DNA of 64,000 nt, taken from positions 1 through 64,000 of the forward strand of contig CAMVEX010000007.1 of assembly GCA_947166625.1 (NCBI GenBank), given 5' to 3'. Both the position numbers and the translations under genes were made by a program. The DNA comes from an uncultured Clostridia bacterium. GTDB taxonomy: Bacteria; Bacillota; Clostridia; Oscillospirales; Acutalibacteraceae. Shown here piece by piece: positions 34,509 to 42,941 of this stretch (its first letter is position 1; every line of letters begins with the position of its first letter). The notes under the pieces are model-generated. The model saw nothing but the letters and a program-made list of their open reading frames with translations. It did not search any database and was not told where the DNA came from.

Positions 34509-35780
34509 ATGTCAGAATCTGTAAGAATAGGCTTCATCGGGCTCGGCGGCAGAGGCCGCGGTCAGCTCGGCGAGCTGCTCAACTGCGAGGGAGTTATCGT
34601 GCCCGCGGTATGCGATAAATACGAAGACCGCGCGCTCGAAGGCAAAAAAATAGTTGAAGAAAAAACCGGGGTCACACCCGATGTTTATATAGATTATAAA
34701 AATCTCATAGCGCGTGACGATCTCGACGCGATCATGTGCTGCACCACCTGGATAACCCACGGCAGGATTGCCGTAGATTCCATGAGAGCGGGCAAGCATG
34801 TGGCTATTGAGGTCGGCGGAGCGGCAAGCATCGAGGAATGCTGGCAGATGGTGCGCGCAAGCGAAGAAACGGGCAAATTCTGTATGCTTCTCGAAAACTG
34901 CTGCTATGACCGCACCGAAATGGCGGTTTACAATATGGTCCGTCAGGGCATATTCGGCGAGATCATCCATCTTGAGGGCGGATACCGTCACGATCTGAGA
35001 GACGAAATATGCCTCGGCAGAGAAAACAGACACGGCAGGCTCTTTAATTTCCAAAAGAGAAACGGCGAGCTTTACCCGACTCATCAGCTCGGTCCCATCT
35101 CAAAAGTTCTTTCGATCAACAGGGGCAACAGATTCGTTTCGCTCTGCTCGATGTCATCAAAATCGAGAGGGCTCAATGAATGGATAAAGAAGAATAAAGG
35201 CGAGGACTATGACCTTGCGGACTTCAATTTCAATCAGGGCGACGTCACGACGACTATGCTCAAATGCGCCAACGGCGAGACGGTAGTTCTCACCCACGAC
35301 TGCTCGCTTCCGAGACCGTATTCGAGGAATTATGTGGTCCAGGGGACAAAAGGCATCTATCAGGAGGACGGCGACGGGATATATCTCGACGGCATAACTC
35401 CCATCAAAGAAGGCGACTGGATGCACGAATTCCAGCATTTTGAAGAGGACGGCTACCTTGCGAAATATGAGCATCCGCTCTGGAAAAAATATTCGCAGGA
35501 CGGTATTCACGCAGGCGGTCACGGCGGCATGGATTATCTGGTCATCTCCGCTTTTGTCGAAAGTGTCAAGCTCGGCGAAAAGCCTCCCATAGATGTCTAT
35601 GATACGGCAGTATGGATGGCGGTAACAGCTCTCTCTGAGCAATCCATAGCCATGGGCTCAATGCCCGTTCCGTTCCCCGATTTTACAAACGGTATGTGGA
35701 TAGACAGAGAGCCGGTAAGGCGCGGCATCTTCTGCCTTGACGAAGTATGCAACGAATTCTTTGAGGGTGAGGAAAAATGA
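34509..35780 (+). CDS. GH109-like NAD-dependent glycosidase (Gfo/Idh/MocA family)
   Basis: A 423-residue protein with an N-terminal Rossmann fold (IGFIGLGGRGRGQLGEL) and a Gfo/Idh/MocA-type C-terminal domain. Several segments match the GH109 alpha-N-acetylgalactosaminidase group rather than ordinary dehydrogenases: LLENCCYDRTEMAV, the EGGYRHDLRDE segment, YPTH at residues 189-192, and SINRGNRF. The Tyr and His of YPTH have the same spacing as the active-site Tyr225/His228 of the founding GH109 enzyme. GH109 enzymes keep NAD bound and cleave GalNAc glycosides by a redox route. There is no signal peptide, so it acts on imported sugar. It overlaps the kinase gene by four bases. Confidence 0.82.
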   Translation: MSESVRIGFIGLGGRGRGQLGELLNCEGVIVPAVCDKYEDRALEGKKIVEEKTGVTPDVYIDYKNLIARDDLDAIMCCTTWITHGRIAVDSMRAGKHVAIEVGGAASIEECWQMVRASEETGKFCMLLENCCYDRTEMAVYNMVRQGIFGEIIHLEGGYRHDLRDEICLGRENRHGRLFNFQKRNGELYPTHQLGPISKVLSINRGNRFVSLCSMSSKSRGLNEWIKKNKGEDYDLADFNFNQGDVTTTMLKCANGETVVLTHDCSLPRPYSRNYVVQGTKGIYQEDGDGIYLDGITPIKEGDWMHEFQHFEEDGYLAKYEHPLWKKYSQDGIHAGGHGGMDYLVISAFVESVKLGEKPPIDVYDTAVWMAVTALSEQSIAMGSMPVPFPDFTNGMWIDREPVRRGIFCLDEVCNEFFEGEEK

Positions 35781-36724
35781 AATACTATATAGGGGTTGAC
35801 GGCGGCGGCACCAAAACCGCCTACGCTCTCTTTGATGAAAATAAAAACATAATCGAGACCGCCGAGGGGCCGGGCAGCAATCATGAAAATCTTGACGGCG
35901 CCTTTGACGAGGCGAGCGATTATGTGATCGAGGGGATAAATTCTCTCTGCGGCAAAGCCGGTATCGCTCTTTCGGATATAAGCTTCACTCTGATGGGGCT
36001 TGCCGGGATAGATCATCCATATCAGCACGATAAAATGTGCAGCCTGCTGGAATCCAAAGGCCTTAAAAACTTTGAAATATACAATGACGGGTTCATAGTC
36101 GTTAAGGCGGGCTCCGTATCGGGCGCGGCTGTCGGCTACAACTGCGGCACTGGAGTATGCTGCAACGCGATAGATTCAACAGGCAGGATGCTTCAGCTCA
36201 TGGGGCTCGGCGAATTCACGGGCGACATCTCCGGCGGCGGAAACATTGCCTGCAAGGCTTTTGAGCTGATCTATAACGAGCTTTATCTCGGAATGGAAAA
36301 AACTCTTATAACCGAATATGCGAAAAATCACTACGGCTTAGAAAAAAGAGAAGAATTCCTCTCGCTTGTGGAAGAATTCGAAGGCGAAAACGCAAAGGAG
36401 CATATCAGAAACTTTGTGGGGTTCTTCTTTGACGCCGCCGAAAACGGCGATAAGCCCGCTCTTGATTACTGCGAAGCGATGGCAGAGAGGGGCGCAAGGT
36501 CGATATCGGCTCTCGCCAACCAACTTCAATTTGACGGCGATGAAATCGAAATCGTACTTTCGGGCTCAATAAACGTTAAACTCAACAACAAGGCCTATAT
36601 TGATATGCTGATGCAAAAAGCTCAGGCTTACAGCAAAAAGAGGCTGAAATTCATAAAGCTCAGCGCGATGCCGGTGACCGGCTGCATCAACTGGATCTTA
36701 CAGGAATACACAAATAATAATTGA
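35777..36724 (+). CDS. BadF/BadG-type sugar kinase (N-acetylhexosamine kinase-like)
   Basis: A 315-residue ASKHA-fold ATPase. The phosphate-1 motif is GVDGGGTKTAYALFD at the start, phosphate-2 motif is GYNCGTGVCC near residue 122, and an adenosine motif VLSGSINVKLN lies near residue 258. In the BadF/BadG/BcrA family, stand-alone proteins of this length are usually N-acetylglucosamine or related hexosamine kinases. The start overlaps the GH109-like gene, so the released amino sugar may be its substrate. A GH4 gene follows 14 bp later. Confidence 0.85.
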   Translation: MKYYIGVDGGGTKTAYALFDENKNIIETAEGPGSNHENLDGAFDEASDYVIEGINSLCGKAGIALSDISFTLMGLAGIDHPYQHDKMCSLLESKGLKNFEIYNDGFIVVKAGSVSGAAVGYNCGTGVCCNAIDSTGRMLQLMGLGEFTGDISGGGNIACKAFELIYNELYLGMEKTLITEYAKNHYGLEKREEFLSLVEEFEGENAKEHIRNFVGFFFDAAENGDKPALDYCEAMAERGARSISALANQLQFDGDEIEIVLSGSINVKLNNKAYIDMLMQKAQAYSKKRLKFIKLSAMPVTGCINWILQEYTNNN

Positions 36725-36738
36725 CGGAGATGATATAA

Positions 36739-38019
36739 ATGAAAGAAATCAATGTAACGGTGATCGGCTCCGGAAGCACCTATTGCCCCGAGCTCATAGA
36801 CGGCTTTCTCAAAAGGCAGGATTCACTGAAACTTAAAAAAATATCCTTTATGGATATAGACGAGCGCAAGAGAAACATAGTGGGCAATCTGTGTGTGCGT
36901 ATGCTCAAGGCTCAGGGGATAGACTGCGAAACCTTGATGACAGACGATCTCGATCTCGCTCTGAAGGATGCGGATTTTGTTATAACCCAGATAAGGGTCG
37001 GCAAGCTCCCCGCAAGGTATCTCGACGAAACGATCCCGAATAAATACGGGCTTATCGGGCAGGAAACCACGGGTATCGGCGGATTCTTCAAGGCTCAGAG
37101 AACGATACCGGCAATGAAGCATATCTGCGACAGGATAGAGGCGGTGTGCCCCGACGCCTGGCTGATCAATTTCACCAATCCCTCCGGTATCATAACCGAA
37201 TTCATCCTCAACAACACCAATGTGAAATGCATAGGTCTCTGTAATGTGCCGATAGATATGATAGACGATATCAAAGAAGATGTCGGCGAGGATATGGAAT
37301 ACACCTATGTAGGCCTCAATCATCTTAGCTGGATGACAAGCGTTCGCAAAAACGGCGAGGAGCTCATTGATAAGCTTATCGGCGAAGGTTTCACCCCGAA
37401 GGTAATGGCAAATATCAAAGACGACGGCTTCACCATAGAGAATCTCAAAGCGATTCACGCAATCCCGTCATCATATCTTCAATATTATTATTGCAGGCAG
37501 GCGAAGCTCGATCATCAGCTCAGCGGAGATAAATGCAGGGCTCAGGAATGCATGGAGATAGAAGAACAGCTTCTTGAAATGTATTCCGATGAGGGGCTTT
37601 ATGTGAAACCCGCTCTGCTTGATAAGAGGGGCGGCCACAAATATTCGCTCGTAGCGGTCAACCTCGTTGACGCCATAGCCAACGATACGGGAGATATACA
37701 GGTGGTAAACATCAAAAACGGAAACACTCTCCCCTTCTTAAAGCCCGACGATGTGATCGAAGTGGCCTGCCGTGTGGGCAAAGACGGCGCGGTGCCCGTG
37801 CCCGTAGGCGAAGTCACCAACCGCCATATAATCGGTCTTATGCGCATAGTCAAGGATTATGAAAATCTGACGGTGGAAGCGGGAATCACCGGAAGCGACG
37901 AAACCGCTCTCAACGCGCTTATACTTCATCCGCTCGTCGGCGATTGGGAAAAGGCATATAAATGCTTCAACGAAATGAAAGAAGCTCACAAAGATTATCT
38001 GCCTCAATACTTCAAATAA
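36739..38019 (+). CDS. Family GH4 NAD/Mn-dependent glycosidase
   Basis: A 426-residue GH4 enzyme, probably a 6-phospho-beta-glucosidase or relative. The dinucleotide motif VTVIGSGSTYCPEL is at the N-terminus. The metal-binding Cys is in GLCNVP near residue 158 and the His is in GLNHLSW near residue 195. INFTNPSGI near residue 142 is also conserved. GH4 enzymes use bound NAD and Mn2+ to oxidise and eliminate the sugar. The operon contains two unrelated families with NAD-based chemistry plus a kinase. No transporter gene is adjacent. The exact substrate is not readable from the sequence. Confidence 0.9.
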   Translation: MKEINVTVIGSGSTYCPELIDGFLKRQDSLKLKKISFMDIDERKRNIVGNLCVRMLKAQGIDCETLMTDDLDLALKDADFVITQIRVGKLPARYLDETIPNKYGLIGQETTGIGGFFKAQRTIPAMKHICDRIEAVCPDAWLINFTNPSGIITEFILNNTNVKCIGLCNVPIDMIDDIKEDVGEDMEYTYVGLNHLSWMTSVRKNGEELIDKLIGEGFTPKVMANIKDDGFTIENLKAIHAIPSSYLQYYYCRQAKLDHQLSGDKCRAQECMEIEEQLLEMYSDEGLYVKPALLDKRGGHKYSLVAVNLVDAIANDTGDIQVVNIKNGNTLPFLKPDDVIEVACRVGKDGAVPVPVGEVTNRHIIGLMRIVKDYENLTVEAGITGSDETALNALILHPLVGDWEKAYKCFNEMKEAHKDYLPQYFK

Positions 38020-38025
38020 TACGCA

Positions 38026-38066
38026 AAACGCGGCTGTCATTCAGGCGACAGCCGCGTTGATTTATT
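38026..38066. terminator. Bidirectional intrinsic terminator
   Basis: Perfect 12-bp stem AACGCGGCTGTC/GACAGCCGCGTT (38027-38038 with 38047-38058) with a T-rich tail on the plus strand. It separates the GH4 gene from the convergent GH25 gene. Confidence 0.85.
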
Positions 38067-38070
38067 CAGA

Positions 38071-39324
38071 TCAGCCCGCACTCGAGGCAAATGATGAAAT
38101 AAGCTTTGCGATCCACTGAGCAAACATCATAAAGAAATTGAGAAGCATTTCGATGATACTGCCCGCATCGGAAATCTGCGGATCCGGCTCGGGCGGTTTT
38201 TCGCTGACGGTAAGTTTAAGATCCTTTGTGAGCTCCATATCGACATAGGTGCCGGGGGCCTCGGGATCGGGCACGGAAATGACGACTTTGCCCGTGATCA
38301 CGGATTCGCCCGAGGCAACTCCGCTCGCCGTCCCCTTTTCATCTACCGTGATGACCTCTGTGTTTGAAGAAGTCCAAGAAACTTCGCTGACCTTGCAGCC
38401 GAGTGAAAGATAAAAATCTCTGTCATAGAATGCGGTAAGGCTTGCGGTCTCGCCGATATAAATATTGGATTTGGATGAGTGGACGCGGAAGCTCTCGGGC
38501 TTTTCGCCCTCTTTGATATAATAGAAGCTTCTGTCAACATTTCCGCTGATTCCTTCCGCGCTCCCCTTGCCGGTATATTGCCACATTATATAATCGCCCG
38601 AATATTTTGCGGAGCTTGAAAAGCTGGCGAGCCAGATGGGGTATGAGCCCAGCGAAGAAACGCTGATTTTTGAGGTAAGCATATAGGGATTGGCGTAAAT
38701 CATTGCCTTATAGCCCGCCGATTCGATCCTCTCGCAAAACGCGTTGCACAGCGAAGCTATCTGATAAGGATTGAGGTTGGCATCATAAAATCTGCCGGTA
38801 TATCCCCCTCCGCTCTCGGCAAACTCGCAGTCATAAGCGACGGGGAGTTTGATATCATATCCCGAAATCAGGGCGAGAGTGTGATCCGCCTCGGCGACGG
38901 CTTCCGCGGTATTGGTGGCCTGGGTATAGAAATACACGCCTACTTCAATCCCTGCGTTTATGGCAGCTCTGATATTTTCGTGAAACTTGCTGTCTGTATT
39001 GACAGAGCCCTCGCTGCCGTAGCCTCTCCAGCCGGCGCGGATAATGGCATATTTTATCCCCGAAGCGGCAACCGCGCTCCAGTTGACATTGCCGTTATGA
39101 GAAGAAACGTCGATCATATCGGCGATCGTATAGCCCGTGAGGAATTTTTCATTATGGGTATATTCCGCTTCCTCCTGAGGCGCATTTTTTGATTTAGCCT
39201 CCGCCTTTTCGTATCTGCCGTTAAGCGGATCATCTGTAACTGCGAGCACAGCCGGCGTAAGAAGCGAACCGAGCATAATTACGCTGAGGATCACGCACAG
39301 CGTCGATTTGAAAAATCTTTTCAT
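38071..39324 (-). CDS. Secreted GH25 muramidase with bacterial Ig-like domain
   Basis: Peptidoglycan hydrolase of 417 residues. The signal peptide (MKRFFKSTLCVILSVIM) is followed by a GH25 lysozyme domain near residues 60-265: MIDVSSHNGNVNW, YAIIRAGWRGYG, VAYDCEFAES with the catalytic Asp/Glu pair, and YANPYML. A BIG2-like Ig domain follows (about 290-385: VSWTSSNTEVITVDEKGTAS). The last 30 residues are a hydrophobic helix (MLLNFFMMFAQWIAKLISSF), a tail type repeated in other secreted proteins here. ATG at 39324 follows GGGAGG. It is divergent from the CHAP-like gene. Confidence 0.92.
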   Translation of the reverse strand: MKRFFKSTLCVILSVIMLGSLLTPAVLAVTDDPLNGRYEKAEAKSKNAPQEEAEYTHNEKFLTGYTIADMIDVSSHNGNVNWSAVAASGIKYAIIRAGWRGYGSEGSVNTDSKFHENIRAAINAGIEVGVYFYTQATNTAEAVAEADHTLALISGYDIKLPVAYDCEFAESGGGYTGRFYDANLNPYQIASLCNAFCERIESAGYKAMIYANPYMLTSKISVSSLGSYPIWLASFSSSAKYSGDYIMWQYTGKGSAEGISGNVDRSFYYIKEGEKPESFRVHSSKSNIYIGETASLTAFYDRDFYLSLGCKVSEVSWTSSNTEVITVDEKGTASGVASGESVITGKVVISVPDPEAPGTYVDMELTKDLKLTVSEKPPEPDPQISDAGSIIEMLLNFFMMFAQWIAKLISSFASSAG

Positions 39325-39367
39325 AATTTCCTCCCGTTTTACGATTTGTGAGCAAATAAAATCCGAT

Positions 39368-39396
39368 ATTATATTTATTATACCATACGTTGTCAA
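39368..39396 (-). promoter_or_regulatory. Sigma-A promoter for the GH25 gene
   Basis: On the minus strand TTGACA (39391-39396) and TATAAT (39368-39373) with a 17-bp spacer, a perfect consensus. Confidence 0.85.
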
Positions 39397-39490
39397 TACA
39401 TTTGTTAATAAATCGCAAATTTTAGCTCCCCGCGCTTGCGCCGGAAGGGCGGGTGTTCATGCCTACCCGGTGCCTGTAAAGTTAAAAAAC

Positions 39491-39519
39491 TTGACAAACC
39501 TCTTTTTTTGTGATATAGT
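39491..39519 (+). promoter_or_regulatory. Sigma-A promoter for the CHAP-like gene
   Basis: TTGACA at 39491-39496 and TATAGT at 39514-39519 with a 17-bp spacer, 53 bp before the TTG start at 39572. Confidence 0.85.
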
Positions 39520-39571
39520 AGGCGCACTTGTATTATTTGGTTGCTCACAAAAAATACAGAGAGGTAAAATT

Positions 39572-40273
39572 TTGGCACAAAAATTTAAGAGATTCCTGTC
39601 GCTTGTTTTTTGCGTCCTTATGCTTACAGGAGCCCTTAACATTAACGCTTTTGCGACTGATGTTTCAAGCGACGAGGCAGTAGCGTGGGTCAAATCGAAT
39701 CTCGGAAGGCGATTCGGAGACGGCTGGTGCGTTGACCTTATCGAAGCCTATTATGAGTTTCTCGGTGAGACCCCGAATGACATTGCCGCGCGTAACTACG
39801 CCGGCGTAGATCTGCCCGAAGGATGGACCCGCACAAAGGGCGGGATCCCCCAAAAAGGCGATATCCTGATTTACACAAACGGCTATAACGGCCATGTCGG
39901 AATCTATGAATCCGACTATTCGACTTATCACCAGAATTGGTCCGGATGTATGTATGTCGTAAACTACGGCGGATTATACTCCTGGCGTCAATACTGGGGA
40001 TGTATCCACCCGAATTTCTCCGATGATCCCGTGATCGAGACGGAGGAAAAAGACGAAGACAAACCGGCTTACCACGGAGTTGATGATACCCCCGTATCTG
40101 TCTTTGCAATGGCAGAAGCGGACCCGGAGCAACCGCAAATCATCAGCGAAACGGACACCACTCCGGCGGTGGCGGGCGCGACCGACAGGCTCTCGGCGGT
40201 AGTATCGTTTTTCACGGTGCTTCTCAAGGGGCTGTCGATCATAATAGATCTGGTACAGCAGATCGCAAAATAA
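39572..40273 (+). CDS. Secreted CHAP-like cysteine hydrolase
   Basis: A 233-residue secreted protein, probably a peptidoglycan amidase or endopeptidase. A signal peptide (residues about 1-28, ending AFA) leads to a CHAP-like domain near 33-150. The likely catalytic Cys is in DGWCVDLIEAYYEFLG and the His in NGHVGIYES, followed by TYHQNW. TTG at 39572 is chosen: AGAGAGG lies nine bases upstream and the strong promoter ends at 39519, so longer in-frame starts would lie upstream of the transcript. The C-terminus is a hydrophobic helix (VVSFFTVLLKGLSIIIDLV) after an acidic linker. It is divergent from a GH25 muramidase gene. Confidence 0.82.
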   Translation: MAQKFKRFLSLVFCVLMLTGALNINAFATDVSSDEAVAWVKSNLGRRFGDGWCVDLIEAYYEFLGETPNDIAARNYAGVDLPEGWTRTKGGIPQKGDILIYTNGYNGHVGIYESDYSTYHQNWSGCMYVVNYGGLYSWRQYWGCIHPNFSDDPVIETEEKDEDKPAYHGVDDTPVSVFAMAEADPEQPQIISETDTTPAVAGATDRLSAVVSFFTVLLKGLSIIIDLVQQIAK

Positions 40274-40280
40274 TACAAGA

Positions 40281-40312
40281 GGCGGCAGGCTCGGCTTGCC
40301 GCCGGCTTTTTT
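40281..40312 (+). terminator. Intrinsic terminator of the CHAP-like gene
   Basis: GGCGGCA (40281-40287) pairs with TGCCGCC (40297-40303), followed closely by a run of T. Confidence 0.8.
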
Positions 40313-40319
40313 ATACGGG

Positions 40320-40348
40320 TTGAATTTTTGCATAGAAAGCGGTATAAT
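40320..40348 (+). promoter_or_regulatory. Sigma-A promoter for the acetyltransferase gene
   Basis: TTGAAT at 40320-40325 and TATAAT at 40343-40348, spacer 17 bp. Confidence 0.75.
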
Positions 40349-40382
40349 TATAAGGAATAAAAATGAAGAAGAGGTAAAATAT

Positions 40383-40952
40383 ATGATAAGGATCGCGACA
40401 CCGGATGACGCCGCCGCATTATGCGCAATATATTCGCACTATGTCATCAACACCGCCGTTTCTTTTGAGATCACTCCTCCCGATGCAGAGGAATTCAAAA
40501 GAAGGATAGAAAACACTCTCAAAACATATCCGTACCTTGTCTGTGAAATTGACGGAAAAGCAGTAGGTTATACATACGCCTCCCGTTTCAGAGACAGGGA
40601 AGCTTATGATCGCAGTGTGGAAACGACCGTTTACCTTGATAAAGATTATCTCCATTCGGGATACGGCACCGAGCTTTACAGCGCGCTTGAGAAAGCCCTC
40701 TCTCTTCAGGGAGTGACAAATCTTTACGCCTGCATAGGTTACCCGACTCAGGATGATGATGAGTATATAAGCATGATAAGCCCCGAATTTCACGCGAAGC
40801 GCGGGTTTACGCTTGTGGGCAGGCATAACTCCTGCGGGATAAAATTCGGCAGGAAATATGACATAGTGTGGATGGAAAAAATAATATCCGCCGAAAGCGA
40901 AGATTTCAAAAATTTCAACGAAATCAGAGCCGAATTTGAATCTTGTCTGTAA
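40383..40952 (+). CDS. GNAT acetyltransferase, phosphinothricin-acetyltransferase-like
   Basis: A 189-residue acyl-CoA N-acyltransferase. The start MIRIATPDDAAALCAIYSHY and the segment TAVSFEITPPDAEEF are typical of the Pat/methionine-sulfoximine acetyltransferase group, as are YASRFRDREAYDRSVETTVY and the CoA loop HSGYGTELYSALEKAL near residue 98. ATG at 40383 follows AAGAGGT. It has its own promoter and terminator. The natural substrate is unknown; amino-acid analogues are the usual targets of this group. Confidence 0.88.
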   Translation: MIRIATPDDAAALCAIYSHYVINTAVSFEITPPDAEEFKRRIENTLKTYPYLVCEIDGKAVGYTYASRFRDREAYDRSVETTVYLDKDYLHSGYGTELYSALEKALSLQGVTNLYACIGYPTQDDDEYISMISPEFHAKRGFTLVGRHNSCGIKFGRKYDIVWMEKIISAESEDFKNFNEIRAEFESCL

Positions 40953-40962
40953 TTGAGTTGAT

Positions 40963-40993
40963 CACAGCCGTAAAACCGGCTGTGTATTTTTAT
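40963..40993 (+). terminator. Intrinsic terminator of the acetyltransferase gene
   Basis: CACAGCCG (40963-40970) pairs with CGGCTGTG (40977-40984), followed by TATTTTTAT. Confidence 0.8.
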
Positions 40994-41110
40994 ACCGGAT
41001 GATTCTGTGCAAATCTCAAAAATAACTGTATTAAAAAAATAAGACTCAAGTATAATTATAATGATTGCGGCAAAAAATAAGATGGTTTATTGTAACAACG
41101 GAGTAAAGAA

Positions 41111-42733
41111 ATGAAGCTTTTGAAGAAAACAGTATGTGTATTCACAGCCATATGTCTGGTAATCGGAAGCGTTTTTTGCTTCCCTGCGTCGGCCGCCGGC
41201 ACTTATTCATCAAAGGTGCCCATAATCTATGTCCACGGGCAGGGCACTCCCTCCGGAGTCCGTCAGGAGGACGGGACCGTAAAAATGGTCAAGGGCACAG
41301 ATATGAGCTTTAATTCGGAGATCATCACCGGCGTTATCTCCGAAAACAAAGATATAATTCTCGAGGCTATCAAGACTCAGGACTGGTCTGATTTTATCGA
41401 CCTGGTCGCGGATTTTATGATAGATTCTTTCGGAGAAGCAGCCCTCGGGCCTGACGGTTACCCGACAGACGGTTCGGAAGTAATGTTTAGCTTTGACAGA
41501 GGCTCGATAGCGCCCACATTCTACGGCGTTAATGATTCTCTGAACAGATACTCATTCTTTTATGATTGGCGCCTTGACCCTACCGATAATATGGCAAGGC
41601 TGCGCGAATATGTTGAGCTTGTGCTCGAAGTTACGGGCAGCGAAAAATACGCCATGATCGGCAGATGCGAGGGTGCGTGCCTTGCGCTCACCTATTGGGA
41701 AACATATCACGATGAGAGAATGACCGATCTGATCTTTTACGCTTCCGCCGCGAAGGGAGCTATGCCGATAGGCGAGGCTTTCAGCGGAAATCTCCATATC
41801 GACCCGGATTCCGTGGAAAGATATATTTACGAGACCGATCTCGGGCTCAATGTTGAGGTCAACGAAAACTTTACGCTCACCGATGACGTTCTTTCCGATA
41901 TTCTCAGGACCGTCAGCAATATGTACGGGCTTGATTACGCCTGCTGGGCGATCAACAATGTATATGTTCAGATATATGAGGAAGTGACAAGGAAAACCGT
42001 CAAACCCACTCTCGCCACATTCCCCGGATACTGGGCTATGTGTGAAGATAAATACTATGAGGATGCAAAGAAAGTGATTTTCGGCGGCGAAGAAGAAAAA
42101 TACGCCGAATTCATCAAGAAGATAGACAATTATCACTACAATATAATGAACAGAGCGGAAGAGATAATCAAAAACGCTCAGGACAGCGGAGTCAGGGTTT
42201 CAGATATAGTCAAATACGGTTTCCAGAGCTTCCCCGTCACTGCGGACAGCAACCTTCAATCAGATCAGATGGTCAAGGTAAACTGCGCGGGATTCGGAGC
42301 CGGATGCACGAAAATCGGCGAAACATTCTCATCCTCATACCTTAAAATGACTATGGGTGACGGATCTTTGAAATACATCTCCCCCGATCTTACCATAGAC
42401 GCTTATAAATCCGTGCTGAAGGATTCCACCTGGTTTATTAAAAATCTGCTTCATACAGACTTCCCGGATTGTGTGGATGACCTGATATTTCATATAGTAA
42501 ACAGCGAAAAGCCGGATGCGCCGAATGATACCGAATATCCGCAGTATCTTTTCTATGACAAAGAATCCGGTACGCTTACAAAGCTTGCTTCAACGGAAAA
42601 GAAAACCAAAATCGACGAATTCAACGAGATCAACAGGCAGGATTTTGCCCGCAAGATGAAGCCCATCTTCAAAATTTTCTACCATGTGGTAGTTTTGATT
42701 CTCAAGATTTTCACACCGAGAGCAAGAGTTTAG
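41111..42733 (+). CDS. Secreted LCAT/lipase-like alpha/beta-hydrolase with Cys at the nucleophile elbow
   Basis: A 540-residue secreted protein. The signal peptide (MKLLKKTVCVFTAICLV) is followed by an alpha/beta-hydrolase start PIIYVHGQGTPSG, then SFFYDWRLDPTDNMARL as in LCAT-like acyltransferases, and the elbow MIGRCEGACLAL. The elbow reads G-R-C-E-G with Cys186 where serine is expected (GxSxG). Fold assignment rests on these three motifs; the C-terminal half has no clear landmarks. The protein ends in a hydrophobic helix (IFKIFYHVVVLILKIF) with a basic end, similar to tails on other secreted proteins here. It may be a thiol-type acyltransferase or a non-catalytic relative. Confidence 0.68.
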   Translation: MKLLKKTVCVFTAICLVIGSVFCFPASAAGTYSSKVPIIYVHGQGTPSGVRQEDGTVKMVKGTDMSFNSEIITGVISENKDIILEAIKTQDWSDFIDLVADFMIDSFGEAALGPDGYPTDGSEVMFSFDRGSIAPTFYGVNDSLNRYSFFYDWRLDPTDNMARLREYVELVLEVTGSEKYAMIGRCEGACLALTYWETYHDERMTDLIFYASAAKGAMPIGEAFSGNLHIDPDSVERYIYETDLGLNVEVNENFTLTDDVLSDILRTVSNMYGLDYACWAINNVYVQIYEEVTRKTVKPTLATFPGYWAMCEDKYYEDAKKVIFGGEEEKYAEFIKKIDNYHYNIMNRAEEIIKNAQDSGVRVSDIVKYGFQSFPVTADSNLQSDQMVKVNCAGFGAGCTKIGETFSSSYLKMTMGDGSLKYISPDLTIDAYKSVLKDSTWFIKNLLHTDFPDCVDDLIFHIVNSEKPDAPNDTEYPQYLFYDKESGTLTKLASTEKKTKIDEFNEINRQDFARKMKPIFKIFYHVVVLILKIFTPRARV

Positions 42734-42747
42734 TATTTTATATTCAA

Positions 42748-42776
42748 CGACGGGGCTTGTGCCTCGCCTGTTTTTT
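42748..42776 (+). terminator. Intrinsic terminator of the lipase-like gene
   Basis: GGGGC/GCCTC hairpin with a TTGT loop, extended by imperfect pairs, followed by TTTTTT at 42771-42776. Confidence 0.7.
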
Positions 42777-42855
42777 AAGTAAAATCGCATTTTGACCCTT
42801 AAATTATATTTTTTTCAAAAAAATTTTATTTTCTTTGCAACAAAACGGCGAAAAT

Positions 42856-42884
42856 TTTACACTGATAAGTGTAACAAATAATTT
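42856..42884 (+). promoter_or_regulatory. Possible promoter with overlapping operator dyad before yqeG
   Basis: TTTACA at 42856-42861 and TAATTT at 42879-42884 are 17 bp apart. A perfect dyad TTACACT-GATA-AGTGTAA (42857-42874) covers the -35 box and spacer, which would suit a repressor site. The promoter is weak by sequence and the regulator is unknown. Confidence 0.4.
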
Positions 42885-42941
42885 ACCTTCAGGGATGGCG
42901 GTAAAAACTCGCAGATTTCAGAAAGGATCACTTTTAAAGAT

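Noticed and set aside
39421-39480. GC-rich stretch between the GH25 and CHAP-like genes, considered as a c-di-AMP (ydaO-type) riboswitch because such RNAs often precede wall hydrolases
   Set aside because: It lies upstream of both predicted promoters, is too short, and lacks the conserved ydaO blocks.
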